Part shown: positions 1-6,572 of the stretch, piece after piece | Layout of the letters: each line of letters begins with the position of its first letter | Position numbering within the stretch: position 1 is the stretch's first letter | Origin: Chloroflexota bacterium | Lineage (GTDB): Bacteria; Chloroflexota; Limnocylindria; QHBO01 | NCBI GenBank assembly: GCA_005879815.1 | Contig: VBKA01000050.1 | Span: 1-10,265, forward strand | Length of the DNA stretch: 10,265 nt | Direction of reading: 5' to 3' | Program-made: the position numbers and the translations under genes | The notes under the pieces: generated by a model | The model's input: the letters and a program-made list of their open reading frames with translations, nothing else | Told to the model about the DNA's origin: nothing | Database searches by the model: none

Positions 1-199
1 CCTTGTCGGTCTCCTCCGGGCGGCGCGGTCGGGTGGTGACGGTGACGATCGGCACGACCTGTGGGTGCGCCCGAGTCAGGTCGGCGACGATGGTGCTCTT
101 CCCGACGCCGGAGGGACCGGAGACCACAACCAGCAGCGGATTGGGGAAGGTGAGCCGCCTCTCGCCATGGCTGGAAGAGCGCTTCTCGGTGCTGGTCAC
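1..199 (-). CDS. gmk: Guanylate kinase, N-terminal part (3' end outside window)
   Basis: Guanylate kinase phosphorylates GMP to GDP with ATP in the cytoplasm. About 66 N-terminal codons are visible before the window ends. After a short polar leader (residues 1-15) comes a hydrophobic strand and a P-loop reading SGPSGVGKST, then a TVTTRPRRPEE stretch. The latter matches the conserved Thr-Thr-Arg-x-Pro-Arg GMP-binding region that follows the P-loop in this family. The GTG start at 199-197 overlaps the TGA stop of the pseudouridine synthase gene (GTGA). An in-frame GTG one codon upstream (202-200) is an equally possible start. A GGAGGGG Shine-Dalgarno lies at 208-202, inside the upstream gene, so translation is probably coupled. 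Identification is confident from the P-loop plus the TTRxPR motif. The lid and the catalytic C-terminal part cannot be judged. Confidence 0.9.
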   Translation of the reverse strand, partial: MTSTEKRSSSHGERRLTFPNPLLVVVSGPSGVGKSTIVADLTRAHPQVVPIVTVTTRPRRPEETDK

Positions 200-1236
200 C
201 ACCCCTCCATCGACGCGGGATCCGCTTCGTCCCCCTCCACGGCGGATCCGACCCCAACCGGGAGCCCTTGCACCGTGATCCCGGCCGTCTCCAGGGAGGC
301 GGCAAGGTCCGCTGGCAGCTCGCTCCAGGCATGCAGCCGACGTTCGTCCGACGGTCTCTGCAGTGCGATGCGCGATGCATGGAGGAACTGGCGCTGGAGT
401 CCTCCCGGACCGATGCCACCGCCGTAGCGCAGGTCGCCGGCAATGGGCAGGCGCAGGTAGGCGAGATGCGCACGGATCTGGTGGGTGCGGCCTGTCCGCG
501 GATGCAGCGCCAGCAGGCTGTAACCGCCCGCTGCGCCGGTAACCCGATAGTCGGTTACCGCCTCTCGACCGCCGGCGACCACGGCCATCCGCTGTCGATC
601 GCGCGGATCGCGACCCACCGGCGCCTCGATGCGTCCGCGGGGCGCCGACGGCTCGCCACGCACCAGCGCCAGGTACTCCTTCTCGACGGACCGATCGCCG
701 AACTGCGCCATCAGGCTGGCCTGGGCCGCGTCGCTCTTGGCGATCAGCAGAAGGCCCGACGTCTCCTTGTCGAGGCGATGGACGATGCCTGGCCGCTCGA
801 CGCCAGCGATGGAGCCGAGCGGCTGGCCCTGCGCCTGTGCGCGTCCGACGAGCGCGTGGACCAGGGTTCCGCGTTCATGCCCCGCGCTGGGATGCACCAC
901 CATGCCGGCCGGTTTGTCCACGATCAGCATCGAGGCATCCTCGTAGGCCACCCTCAATGGCACCACCTCCGGCTCGATGAGTGGATCGCGAGGGGCCGAC
1001 AGGACGACGCTGATCTGCTCACCGCCGGCCAGCCGATCGCTGGCTCGCGCCCGGTCCCCGTCGACCAGCGCACGTCCGTCGCCGATGAGCCGCTGGGCGT
1101 GTGCGCGGCTGATGCCGGCGAGCGCCACGACCGCCAGGTCGAAACGGCCCGAAGGCGCCGGACCCCGCACGATGCGGTCGCCGGTGCCCCGGACGGGTGC
1201 TGCCTCGGTTGCCGCTCCGTGAACGCTGCGGTTCAA
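196..1236 (-). CDS. rluD: RluA/RluD-family 23S rRNA pseudouridine synthase
   Basis: This enzyme isomerises uridine to pseudouridine in RNA. RluD-type members act on large-subunit rRNA. The 346-residue protein has an S4 RNA-binding domain (about residues 31-80, RFDLAVVALAGISRAHAQRL onward). The RluA catalytic domain follows, with IVDKPAGMVVHPS near 105-117 and the signature HRLDKETSG at 153-161, where D156 should be the catalytic aspartate. A later PRTGRTHQIRAHL block is also typical. The S4 plus catalytic layout and the length match RluD/YlyB-like proteins rather than short RluA. The chosen start is TTG at 1236-1234, which overlaps the lspA stop as TTGA. It has only a weak, close AGG upstream. 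An in-frame GTG at 1170 would still leave the S4 domain whole, so the N-terminus is uncertain. The stop overlaps the gmk start. The exact target uridine, and so the symbol, is inferred from the family. Confidence 0.9.
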   Translation of the reverse strand: MNRSVHGAATEAAPVRGTGDRIVRGPAPSGRFDLAVVALAGISRAHAQRLIGDGRALVDGDRARASDRLAGGEQISVVLSAPRDPLIEPEVVPLRVAYEDASMLIVDKPAGMVVHPSAGHERGTLVHALVGRAQAQGQPLGSIAGVERPGIVHRLDKETSGLLLIAKSDAAQASLMAQFGDRSVEKEYLALVRGEPSAPRGRIEAPVGRDPRDRQRMAVVAGGREAVTDYRVTGAAGGYSLLALHPRTGRTHQIRAHLAYLRLPIAGDLRYGGGIGPGGLQRQFLHASRIALQRPSDERRLHAWSELPADLAASLETAGITVQGLPVGVGSAVEGDEADPASMEGW

Positions 1237-1817
1237 CCTGCCGCCCCGCCCCCGCCGGACCCTGGCCGCTGTGATGGTTCAGGAGCCGGAGCCCGATCGG
1301 CGCGGGGTCGCGGGAGACGTTCCGCGTCGCCACGTTCGAAGATCGCGAGCAGGACGACGATCGACAGGATGCCGACCACGATCGACGAGTCGGCCACGTT
1401 GAAGGTCGGCCAGCGCACATCGCCGATCCCGACCGAGACGAAGTCGGTGACGTACTGCTGCCGAATACGGTCCGTCAGGTTCCCGAGGGTGCCGCCCAGC
1501 ACAAGCCCCAGGATGGCGTACAGCCACAGGCTGCGGCCGTGCAGGGATCGGTAGAAGTAGGCGATGGTCACCAGCGCCACCGCGCTCACCACCAGGAAGA
1601 GGACCTGCGAGTCCTGCAGCAGGCTGAAGGCGGCGCCGCGGTTCTGCGCATGCCAGAGCTGCACGAAATCGCCCACCACGTTCGTCCGCGTTCCGACCGG
1701 AAGGTTGGTGACCACCAGGGCCTTGGTCACCTGGTCGGCAAGGTAGACACCGCTGGCCACGCCACCCAGGACACCCGCCTCGATGAGGTTGCGGCGGCGG
1801 GGAGCGTGCTCGGTCAT
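1233..1817 (-). CDS. lspA: Lipoprotein signal peptidase (signal peptidase II)
   Basis: LspA is an inner-membrane aspartyl protease that cleaves the signal peptide of prolipoproteins after lipid modification of the +1 cysteine. The 194-residue protein has four hydrophobic segments (about 12-32, 71-90, 97-116 and 143-161). It carries the family signatures in order: YLADQVTK near 25-32, NRGAAFSLL at 59-67, GGTLGNLTDR at 108-117, TDFV with D125, and FNVADSS with D143. D125 and D143 correspond to the catalytic pair. The ATG at 1817 is chosen over an in-frame upstream start at 1937, because the extension would run 40 residues into the end of ileS and is Ser/Arg-rich shadow sequence. The C-terminus beyond residue 162 is a Pro/Arg/Gly-rich tail without family similarity. 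Spacing from ileS is 16 bases with no strong Shine-Dalgarno, and its stop overlaps the rluD start. Confidence 0.95.
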   Translation of the reverse strand: MTEHAPRRRNLIEAGVLGGVASGVYLADQVTKALVVTNLPVGTRTNVVGDFVQLWHAQNRGAAFSLLQDSQVLFLVVSAVALVTIAYFYRSLHGRSLWLYAILGLVLGGTLGNLTDRIRQQYVTDFVSVGIGDVRWPTFNVADSSIVVGILSIVVLLAIFERGDAERLPRPRADRAPAPEPSQRPGSGGGGAAG

Positions 1818-1833
1818 CGTTGGCCGAAGCGTA

Positions 1834-3210
1834 CTACGCGCGCCGGACGGCGAGCCGCAGGCGCCGGCCGTCGAGCTCGAGCTCTTCGACGCGGTCCGGG
1901 TCCTCGATCCTCGCCTCGGGCGCCAGCACCAGCTCATCGGCCAGCAGCTCGGCGGCGAGCCAGTTGCGATGTGGCTCGAGCCGCTCGATCAGACCCGGGT
2001 CGCCGCCCACCGCCGCCGAGATCCGATTGCTGATCTCGTAACCGGCCGACTTGCGGAGGCCCTGGAGCCGATGCCCGACTTCCCGCGCGGCGCCCTCCGC
2101 CTCCAGCTCCGGCGTGAGGGTCGTGTCGAGTGCGATGAGCAGCTCGCCTTCCTCCGCCAGCTCGTGTCCCGCACGCGCACGGGCGATGAGCTCGAACTCG
2201 TCCGGCTCCAGCACGTGGCCACCGACCTCCACGCGACCGTCGTCGAGCTGGCGCCAGTCCCCCGCGCGTGCCGCCGCCATGATCGACGCCACGGCGCCGC
2301 CCTTTCGCGGCCCGATCACCGGTAGCAGTGGTCGCAGCATCCGCTCGATCAGCGCCGACTCGTCCGGTATCAGCTCGAGTCGCTTTACGTTGAGCTCGTC
2401 GAGCACCTGCGTGGTCAGCTCGCGATCGACGATCGGGTCCTCGCTCATCCCTCCCCCACCTCCGCGGCGCAGGCGCAGCACGGGAAGCGGCTGTCGGACG
2501 CGAATGCCGGAGGCCGATCGCGCCGCATGCCCCAACGCGACGATCCGCCGCGCCCGGTCGACGGCTGACTCCAGGGCCTCGTCCCGGCGTTCTCCACCGA
2601 CACTCGGGAAATCGGCCAGGTGGACGGAGTCCGGGGCGCGGTCGTCGACGGCCGCCACCAGGTTCTCCCAGATCGCATCCGCGAGATGCGGCACGAACGG
2701 GGCGAGCAGGCGGGTGAGGGTGGCAAGCACCTCGTAGAGAGTCTCGTAAGCGGCCGCCTTGTCGCTGTCGAGCTCGCCCTTCCAGAAGCGGCGGCGGTTG
2801 CGCCGCACGTACCAGGTCGAGAGACTCTCGACGAATGCCTCGATCGATCGCGTCGCGCGCAGCGCGTCGTACCCGTCGAGGGCGCCGCGCACATCGGCGC
2901 TCAGCGCGTCCAGCCGCGAGAGGATCCATCGGTCGAGCAGACTGCGGCCAGATCCATCGCCGCCGCCACCGGGAAGCCATCGGTCCAGGCGCGCATAGGC
3001 GACGAAGAACGCGTACGTGTTCCAGAGGGGCAGGAAGAAGCGCCGCACGGCCTCGTGGCCCGGCCCGTAGCCGAAGTTCAGGTTCACCGCGGGGTTGGCG
3101 GCACAGAACATCCAGCGCATGACGTCGGCGCCGATCTTCTCGGCCGCCTCCTCAAACGGGATGGCGTTGCCCTTGCTCTTGTGCATCTCCTCGCCGTGCT
3201 CGTCGCGCAC
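1834..3210 (-). CDS. ileS: IleS C-terminal fragment (KMSKS loop and anticodon-binding domain)
   Basis: This frame holds the last third of isoleucyl-tRNA synthetase. It opens with VRDEHGEEMHKSKGN, in which the lysine of MHKSK replaces the usual KMSKS motif, followed by GADVMRWMFCAANPAVNLNFG of the catalytic-core exit. The helical anticodon-binding domain contains DRWILSRLDAL, STWYVRRNRRRFWKG and LTRLLAPFVPHLADAIWENL. A C-terminal region typical of the long IleS type ends at the TAG at 1836-1834. The given boundary is the first in-frame GTG after the break. The frame stays open up to 3750, but upstream of 3213 it only shadows the N-terminal fragment. No Shine-Dalgarno marks an independent start, so separate translation is doubtful. 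Conservation is high right to the stop, which suggests the break is recent or artificial. Confidence 0.75.
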   Translation of the reverse strand: MRDEHGEEMHKSKGNAIPFEEAAEKIGADVMRWMFCAANPAVNLNFGYGPGHEAVRRFFLPLWNTYAFFVAYARLDRWLPGGGGDGSGRSLLDRWILSRLDALSADVRGALDGYDALRATRSIEAFVESLSTWYVRRNRRRFWKGELDSDKAAAYETLYEVLATLTRLLAPFVPHLADAIWENLVAAVDDRAPDSVHLADFPSVGGERRDEALESAVDRARRIVALGHAARSASGIRVRQPLPVLRLRRGGGGGMSEDPIVDRELTTQVLDELNVKRLELIPDESALIERMLRPLLPVIGPRKGGAVASIMAAARAGDWRQLDDGRVEVGGHVLEPDEFELIARARAGHELAEEGELLIALDTTLTPELEAEGAAREVGHRLQGLRKSAGYEISNRISAAVGGDPGLIERLEPHRNWLAAELLADELVLAPEARIEDPDRVEELELDGRRLRLAVRRA

Positions 3211-5012
3211 CAGAGGGTTCGGGTCATCGGCTCGTCGGCCATCACGGTCGACATCGCCAGCAGGGCGTAGAACCAGTTGCGGAACTGGCCAGGGAACGAC
3301 TCGGTGATGAAATCTGCGGGGAACCACTCCCGCCAGTAGGCAGGATCGGTGTTCCAGCGCAGGGTCGAGAAGCCCACGATCCCCGCGTCCAGCCAGGGGT
3401 TCCCGACATCGGTGATCCTCCGCGAACGGCCACCACACGAGCCGCAGGCAATCTCCACCGCATCGATCCAGGGCCGATGCGGCGTGTGCCCTTCGAACGC
3501 CTCCCAGCCCTCGACGGCGCGTTCCTGGAGCTCGTCGCGGCTCCCGATCACCTCCCACGCCTCGCACTGGACGCAGACCCAGATCGGTAGCGCCAGGCCG
3601 TAGTAGCGCTTCTTGCTGATCATCCAGTCGCCCATGTTTCGGAGCCAATCGAGCTCGCGCTCCTCGAGACCGATCCCCTCGGGCAGCCACTGGATCTGGC
3701 GTGTCACCTTCGAGATCGGTTCGCGCAGCGGATCCATGCGGATGAACCACTCATCCACCAGGCGGAAGACGAGCTGCGTGCCGCACCGCCAGCAGACCGG
3801 ATAGCTGTGCAGGTAGCCGTCGCGGGCGACCAGCAGGCCCTTGCGCTCGAGGTCGGCCGCGATGTCGAGTGCCACGTCCTCCGACGGGTCTGCCGTGGCG
3901 CCGGCGAAGCGCCCGGTCTGCCAACCGTAGCCGTCCTTGAAGATCCCGAACTGGTCGATCGGATCGAGCACCGCCAGCCCATACTCCCTGGCGAGTGCGA
4001 AGTCCTCCTGGCCACAGCCGGGCGCGATGTGCACGATCCCGGTCCCCTCCTCGTCGGAGACCTCGTCCCAGGCGATGACCGTGTGATCCACACCCTGCTG
4101 CACCGGCAGCTCGTCGAAGGGACCCTGGTAGGTCAGTCCGACCAGTTCGCGACCGGGAGCGGTGCGCAGGACGCTCGCATCGCCGGCCACGCGATCCTTG
4201 GACCCATGCGACACCCACCAGCGACGACCATCTCGACCCTCGACCAGGAGGTAGCTGAGGTCGGAGCTGACCGCCGCCGCCACGTTGGAGGACAACGTCC
4301 ACGGCGTCGTGGTCCAGATCAGCAGGTCCTCGTCCTCGTGACCCGGGGTCGTGACTGGCAGGCGGATCGTCAACGACAGGTGTCGGATCTCCCGGTACCC
4401 CTCAGTGGCGATCTCCATGTTCGAGAGCCCGGTGCCGCATCGGGGGCACCACGGCATCACGTCGTGGCCCTTGTAGACCAGCCCACGCCGATGGCACTCG
4501 GCCAGGAAGGCCCAGATCGTGTAGTTGTTCTCGTCCGAGTTCGTGTAGTAGCTGTGATCCCAGTCCATCCACATCCCGAGCCGCTTGCTCTGCTCGGTCT
4601 GCAGCGCGGCAAAGCGATCGACGCGGGCCTTGCACAGGTCCACGAACCGGTCGATCCCGAACGCCTCGATCTGGCGCTTGTTGTTGAAGCCCAGCTCCCG
4701 CTCGACCTCGACCTCGATCCACAACCCCTGGCAGTCGAAGCCGTTCTGGTACCGCTGGCGTTCACCGAGCATGGTGTGGTAGCGCTGGTAGAGGTCCTTG
4801 AAGGTCCGGCCCCAGGCGTGATGGACGCCCATCGGGTTGTTGGCCGTGATCGGGCCGTCCAGGAAGGAGTAGCGCGAGCTGGCCTGGGCGTTGCGCGCGA
4901 GGTAGCGCTCGACCGCGTGCTGCTCCACCCATCGCGCGATCTGCGCCTTCTCGAGCGCTACGACGTCGAGCTTGCCGCCGACCGGTCTGAACACCTTCTC
5001 CTGGTTTGTCAT
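3084..5012 (-). CDS. ileS: IleS N-terminal fragment (Rossmann core and editing domain)
   Basis: Starts at ATG 5012 with GGGAGG at 5021-5016. The in-frame start at 5138 is rejected because it lies inside the T-box structure. Residues 51-75 hold the ATP-binding region LDGPITANNPMGVHHAWGR, where GVHH stands in the HIGH position. Zn-type cysteines appear in WCPRCG (188-193), CWRCG (407-411) and the CVQC/CGSC pairs (480-483 and 523-526). The CP1 editing domain spans roughly 200-400, with IWTTTPWTLSSN at 232-243 and GTGIVHIAPGCGQED at 323-337. D337 is the likely conserved editing aspartate. The core resumes with MGDWMISKKRYYGLALPIW (460-478) and FPGQFRNWFYALL (573-585). True sequence ends at residue 599, and the remaining 43 residues to the stop at 3084 are Arg/Ser/Thr-rich out-of-frame translation. 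Confidence 0.85.
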   Translation of the reverse strand: MTNQEKVFRPVGGKLDVVALEKAQIARWVEQHAVERYLARNAQASSRYSFLDGPITANNPMGVHHAWGRTFKDLYQRYHTMLGERQRYQNGFDCQGLWIEVEVERELGFNNKRQIEAFGIDRFVDLCKARVDRFAALQTEQSKRLGMWMDWDHSYYTNSDENNYTIWAFLAECHRRGLVYKGHDVMPWCPRCGTGLSNMEIATEGYREIRHLSLTIRLPVTTPGHEDEDLLIWTTTPWTLSSNVAAAVSSDLSYLLVEGRDGRRWWVSHGSKDRVAGDASVLRTAPGRELVGLTYQGPFDELPVQQGVDHTVIAWDEVSDEEGTGIVHIAPGCGQEDFALAREYGLAVLDPIDQFGIFKDGYGWQTGRFAGATADPSEDVALDIAADLERKGLLVARDGYLHSYPVCWRCGTQLVFRLVDEWFIRMDPLREPISKVTRQIQWLPEGIGLEERELDWLRNMGDWMISKKRYYGLALPIWVCVQCEAWEVIGSRDELQERAVEGWEAFEGHTPHRPWIDAVEIACGSCGGRSRRITDVGNPWLDAGIVGFSTLRWNTDPAYWREWFPADFITESFPGQFRNWFYALLAMSTVMADEPMTRTLWCATSTARRCTRARATPSRLRRRPRRSAPTSCAGCSVPPTPR

Positions 5013-5030
5013 GGACCTCCCGCGCCCAAC

Positions 5031-5058
5031 AAAAAGCCCGTCCCGCTGCCGGGACGGG
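5031..5058 (-). terminator. Intrinsic terminator of the ileS T-box
   Basis: On the minus strand a perfect 9-bp hairpin, CCCGTCCCG (5058-5050) with CGGGACGGG (5045-5037) and a GCAG loop, is followed by C and TTTTT (5035-5031). This is a standard intrinsic terminator, placed 19 bases before the ileS ATG. Its 5' arm contains the CGTCCCG (5056-5050) that also pairs with the T-box element, so the terminator and antiterminator exclude each other. Confidence 0.93.
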
Positions 5059-5358
5059 AAGCATCGTCTGAGCTCCCGCGGTACCACCCGCGCTTGACCG
5101 ATGGCGCCCTCAGGACGCCCGATCCGCTCCGTCGCCACGACCCGTACAGCCGAAGCTCGCGAGCGATGGCGCCGCCTGCGCTATCGGGTGGCGCACCCGG
5201 GAGGCGTTACGCACGTCTACGCCCGTCGCACTTGCGTCGAGCTGATCGCTTGGCGTCTCCGACTCGGGAGAGATCACGCGCCGTCCGGGCCGCCCGCTTC
5301 CACCCTCCGGGCTCGCTCCTGGCTCCGTTCCGACGGCCGCGCCGGCTCCGTCATCGTC
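5031..5358 (-). promoter_or_regulatory. T-box riboswitch leader, predicted tRNA-Ile sensor
   Basis: This RNA leader senses uncharged tRNA and allows read-through into ileS. The Stem I distal hairpin is GCCCG (5312-5308), an 11-nt loop GAGGGUGGAAG, and CGGGC (5296-5292). The loop length and pattern match the B. subtilis glyQS T-box as I recall it, and an AGCGA bulge-like motif precedes it (5317-5313). The candidate specifier is ATC (Ile) at 5274-5272, one base plus CTCCCGAG before the stem base, the same spacing as in glyQS. GGAG (5349-5346) can pair with CTCC (5270-5267). Stem III is GGCGTCC-TGA-GGGCGCC (5119-5103). The T-box GGGTGGTACCGCG (5089-5077) forms the antiterminator: GGG pairs CCC (5053-5051), GCG pairs CGT (5056-5054), and UGGUACC is the bulge. 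UGGU (5086-5083) complements the ACCA end expected for tRNA-Ile. Stem II is not resolved. Confidence 0.92.
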
Positions 5359-5378
5359 GTCTTGGGACTGTCCGCCCG

Positions 5379-5407
5379 ATCGTCGCAGTGCCGCGAGAGC
5401 GTGTCAA
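5379..5407 (-). promoter_or_regulatory. Sigma70-type promoter for the ileS operon
   Basis: A perfect -35 box TTGACA (5407-5402) is followed after 17 bases by GACGAT (5384-5379). That matches the -10 consensus at the key A2, A5 and T6 but at only 3 of 6 positions overall. The predicted start near 5372 gives a leader of about 360 nt that contains the whole T-box. The -35 box begins one base after the stop codon of the upstream gene, and no terminator separates the two units. The -35 match and the position are convincing. The -10 is weak. Confidence 0.65.
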
Positions 5408-5408
5408 T

Positions 5409-6569
5409 TCAGGGCACTACGGCTCGAGCGGTCAGGACCAGGGAGGCCAGGGCGCCGACGGCGATGAGTCCAGTGAGGCGCGGCCACCAGGTTCGGGCGG
5501 CCACCACCGCCAGGGCCGCCGCCGGCCCACCCAAGGTCAGCCCCAGGGCAACCAGGCGAGACCACGTGCCACCATCGAACGCCAGGGCCTGGTTGGCCTC
5601 CGCCAGCCCCCAGGCCCCGAGCGAGGCCACCAAAGGCACCAACGCCCAGCTGATCGTCCCGAGGGTGCGTACCACGGCGTCCGTCGCCCACGCGGGCCGT
5701 GACCAGGATGCCGCACGCCGCTCCCGGGCGGCGCTCGGAGCCGAGATTGGCGCCTCCTCCCCGGGCGCGTAGGTGCGCCGGGGAGGAGCGACCGCCGTCG
5801 GACCCTCTCCTGCACCGGCCTCGAGCGCGGCGCGACGCTCGGCCTCTGCCGCGACCAGCGCTGCTTCTCGTGCAGCAGCCAGGCGGGCCTCCAGCTGCGA
5901 GCGCTCGATTCCCGTCAGGAACCGCTCAGCGTCGTCCCGGTCCTTCTGCTCCTCTTCGGTGGGCGCTGTGGCCGGCGGCTGCTCGAGCGCCCTGAGCCCA
6001 TCGGGGAACGCGGCCAGCACCCGTCCGCTCACCTCGTCCAGCCGCTGTTGCACACGCGCGGCGGCACCCAGCGCATCGAGCAGATCGGCTTCCGATGCAG
6101 CACCGATCGCCAATCGACCGGCATCGGTGGGCACCACGATGACCGTCGGTGTCCGAGCCAGGCGGACCAGCACGATCCGCTCCTCGCCCCGAAGCAGGGC
6201 GCCGCCGAACGACCAGCCGAGCACCGGGAATCGGCTGTGGATCGAGCCGGCTGATGGACCGGTCAGTGCGACCCGGGTGACCGGTCCGCGCGCGAGCTGG
6301 AACCGCCGGCTGCCGCCGAGCCATTGCAGTCGAAGGCCGCCCACCTCGACGTCCATGCGCAGGCTGAGGGGAACAACCGCGAGCAGGATGGCGCCGGCGA
6401 TGGCGATCGCCCCCCCGACCACCGCGGCCGGCTCCGCCATCCCGCCGAGCAGCAGACCGGCTCCCGCTGCCGACAGGCCGGTCAGGCCCAGCAGCAGCGG
6501 CAGGGCCAGGATCCTGCCAACCTCGCGGGCGAGGACGACGCGCGCGATGGGCATCGTCTCGTCAGGCAC
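5409..6569 (-). CDS. Unrecognised membrane protein, possible bacterial PH-like domain
   Basis: I do not recognise this 386-residue protein. Two hydrophobic segments (about 20-42 and 47-68) are followed by a beta-rich stretch (about 70-150) with alternating hydrophobic residues (LRMDVEVGGLRLQWLG, then RIVLVRLARTPTVIVVP) and a short helix. This layout resembles membrane-anchored bacterial PH-like proteins, but it is a weak structural guess. A charged, Ala/Glu-rich helical segment (about 203-252, possibly coiled coil) and a Pro/Ala/Arg linker lead to three further hydrophobic segments (about 303-325, 338-358 and 365-382). The predicted start is GTG at 6569-6567, only 3 bases after the glycosyltransferase stop, with a GAGAAGG-type site upstream. 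An in-frame ATG five codons later (6554) is an alternative. The tight spacing implies co-expression with the glycosyltransferase. The reading frame is intact and its base use is like its neighbours. Confidence 0.75.
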   Translation of the reverse strand: MPDETMPIARVVLAREVGRILALPLLLGLTGLSAAGAGLLLGGMAEPAAVVGGAIAIAGAILLAVVPLSLRMDVEVGGLRLQWLGGSRRFQLARGPVTRVALTGPSAGSIHSRFPVLGWSFGGALLRGEERIVLVRLARTPTVIVVPTDAGRLAIGAASEADLLDALGAAARVQQRLDEVSGRVLAAFPDGLRALEQPPATAPTEEEQKDRDDAERFLTGIERSQLEARLAAAREAALVAAEAERRAALEAGAGEGPTAVAPPRRTYAPGEEAPISAPSAARERRAASWSRPAWATDAVVRTLGTISWALVPLVASLGAWGLAEANQALAFDGGTWSRLVALGLTLGGPAAALAVVAARTWWPRLTGLIAVGALASLVLTARAVVP

Positions 6570-6572
6570 GGC

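Larger units (their letters stand above)
1834..5012 (-). pseudogene. ileS: Isoleucyl-tRNA synthetase gene interrupted by a frameshift
   Basis: IleS charges tRNA-Ile with isoleucine and edits misactivated valine. Taken together the two reading frames give a complete class Ia enzyme: 599 residues to the break, then 459 after it, about 1058 in total, close to the usual 1030-1060 for the long (eukaryote-like) type. The frame changes around 3213-3216, between ADEPMTRT and LVRDEHGEEMHKSKGN. That is just ahead of the KMSKS-equivalent loop, so neither part alone can be an active synthetase. In E. coli IleS and the eukaryote-like type, 18 residues separate the conserved Pro from the Met of KMSKS. Here a one-base repair would give only 15, while a 10 or 13-base repair gives 18 or 19. 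The gene is preceded by a T-box leader and followed 16 bases later by lspA. It may be a true lesion or an assembly error. Confidence 0.85.

Noticed and set aside
268..1554. 428-codon plus-strand open frame
   Set aside because: Antisense to rluD and lspA, both clearly real. It has low-complexity His/Arg/Ala composition and no domain.
1818..1937. Longer LspA starting at 1937
   Set aside because: The added 40 residues are Ser/Arg/Thr-rich, overlap the conserved end of ileS, and lie ahead of a normal LspA N-terminus at the ATG at 1817.
3205..3225. Programmed -1 frameshifting to produce full-length IleS
   Set aside because: No X XXY YYZ slippery heptamer is present at GAACCCTCTGG. A -1 shift would also give a loop about 3 residues too short before the KMSKS motif.
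3213..3750. N-terminal extension of the IleS C-terminal frame up to 3750
   Set aside because: In this stretch the conserved IleS sequence is in the other frame. The extension is Arg/Gly-rich out-of-frame translation.
5013..5138. Longer IleS starting at 5138
   Set aside because: This would translate the T-box antiterminator and terminator. The ATG at 5012 has its own GGGAGG and a normal N-terminus.
3807..5702. 631-codon open frame on the plus strand
   Set aside because: It runs antisense to well-conserved ileS and across the T-box leader. Its translation is Arg/Val/Asp-rich with no recognisable motif, an expected shadow in GC-rich DNA.
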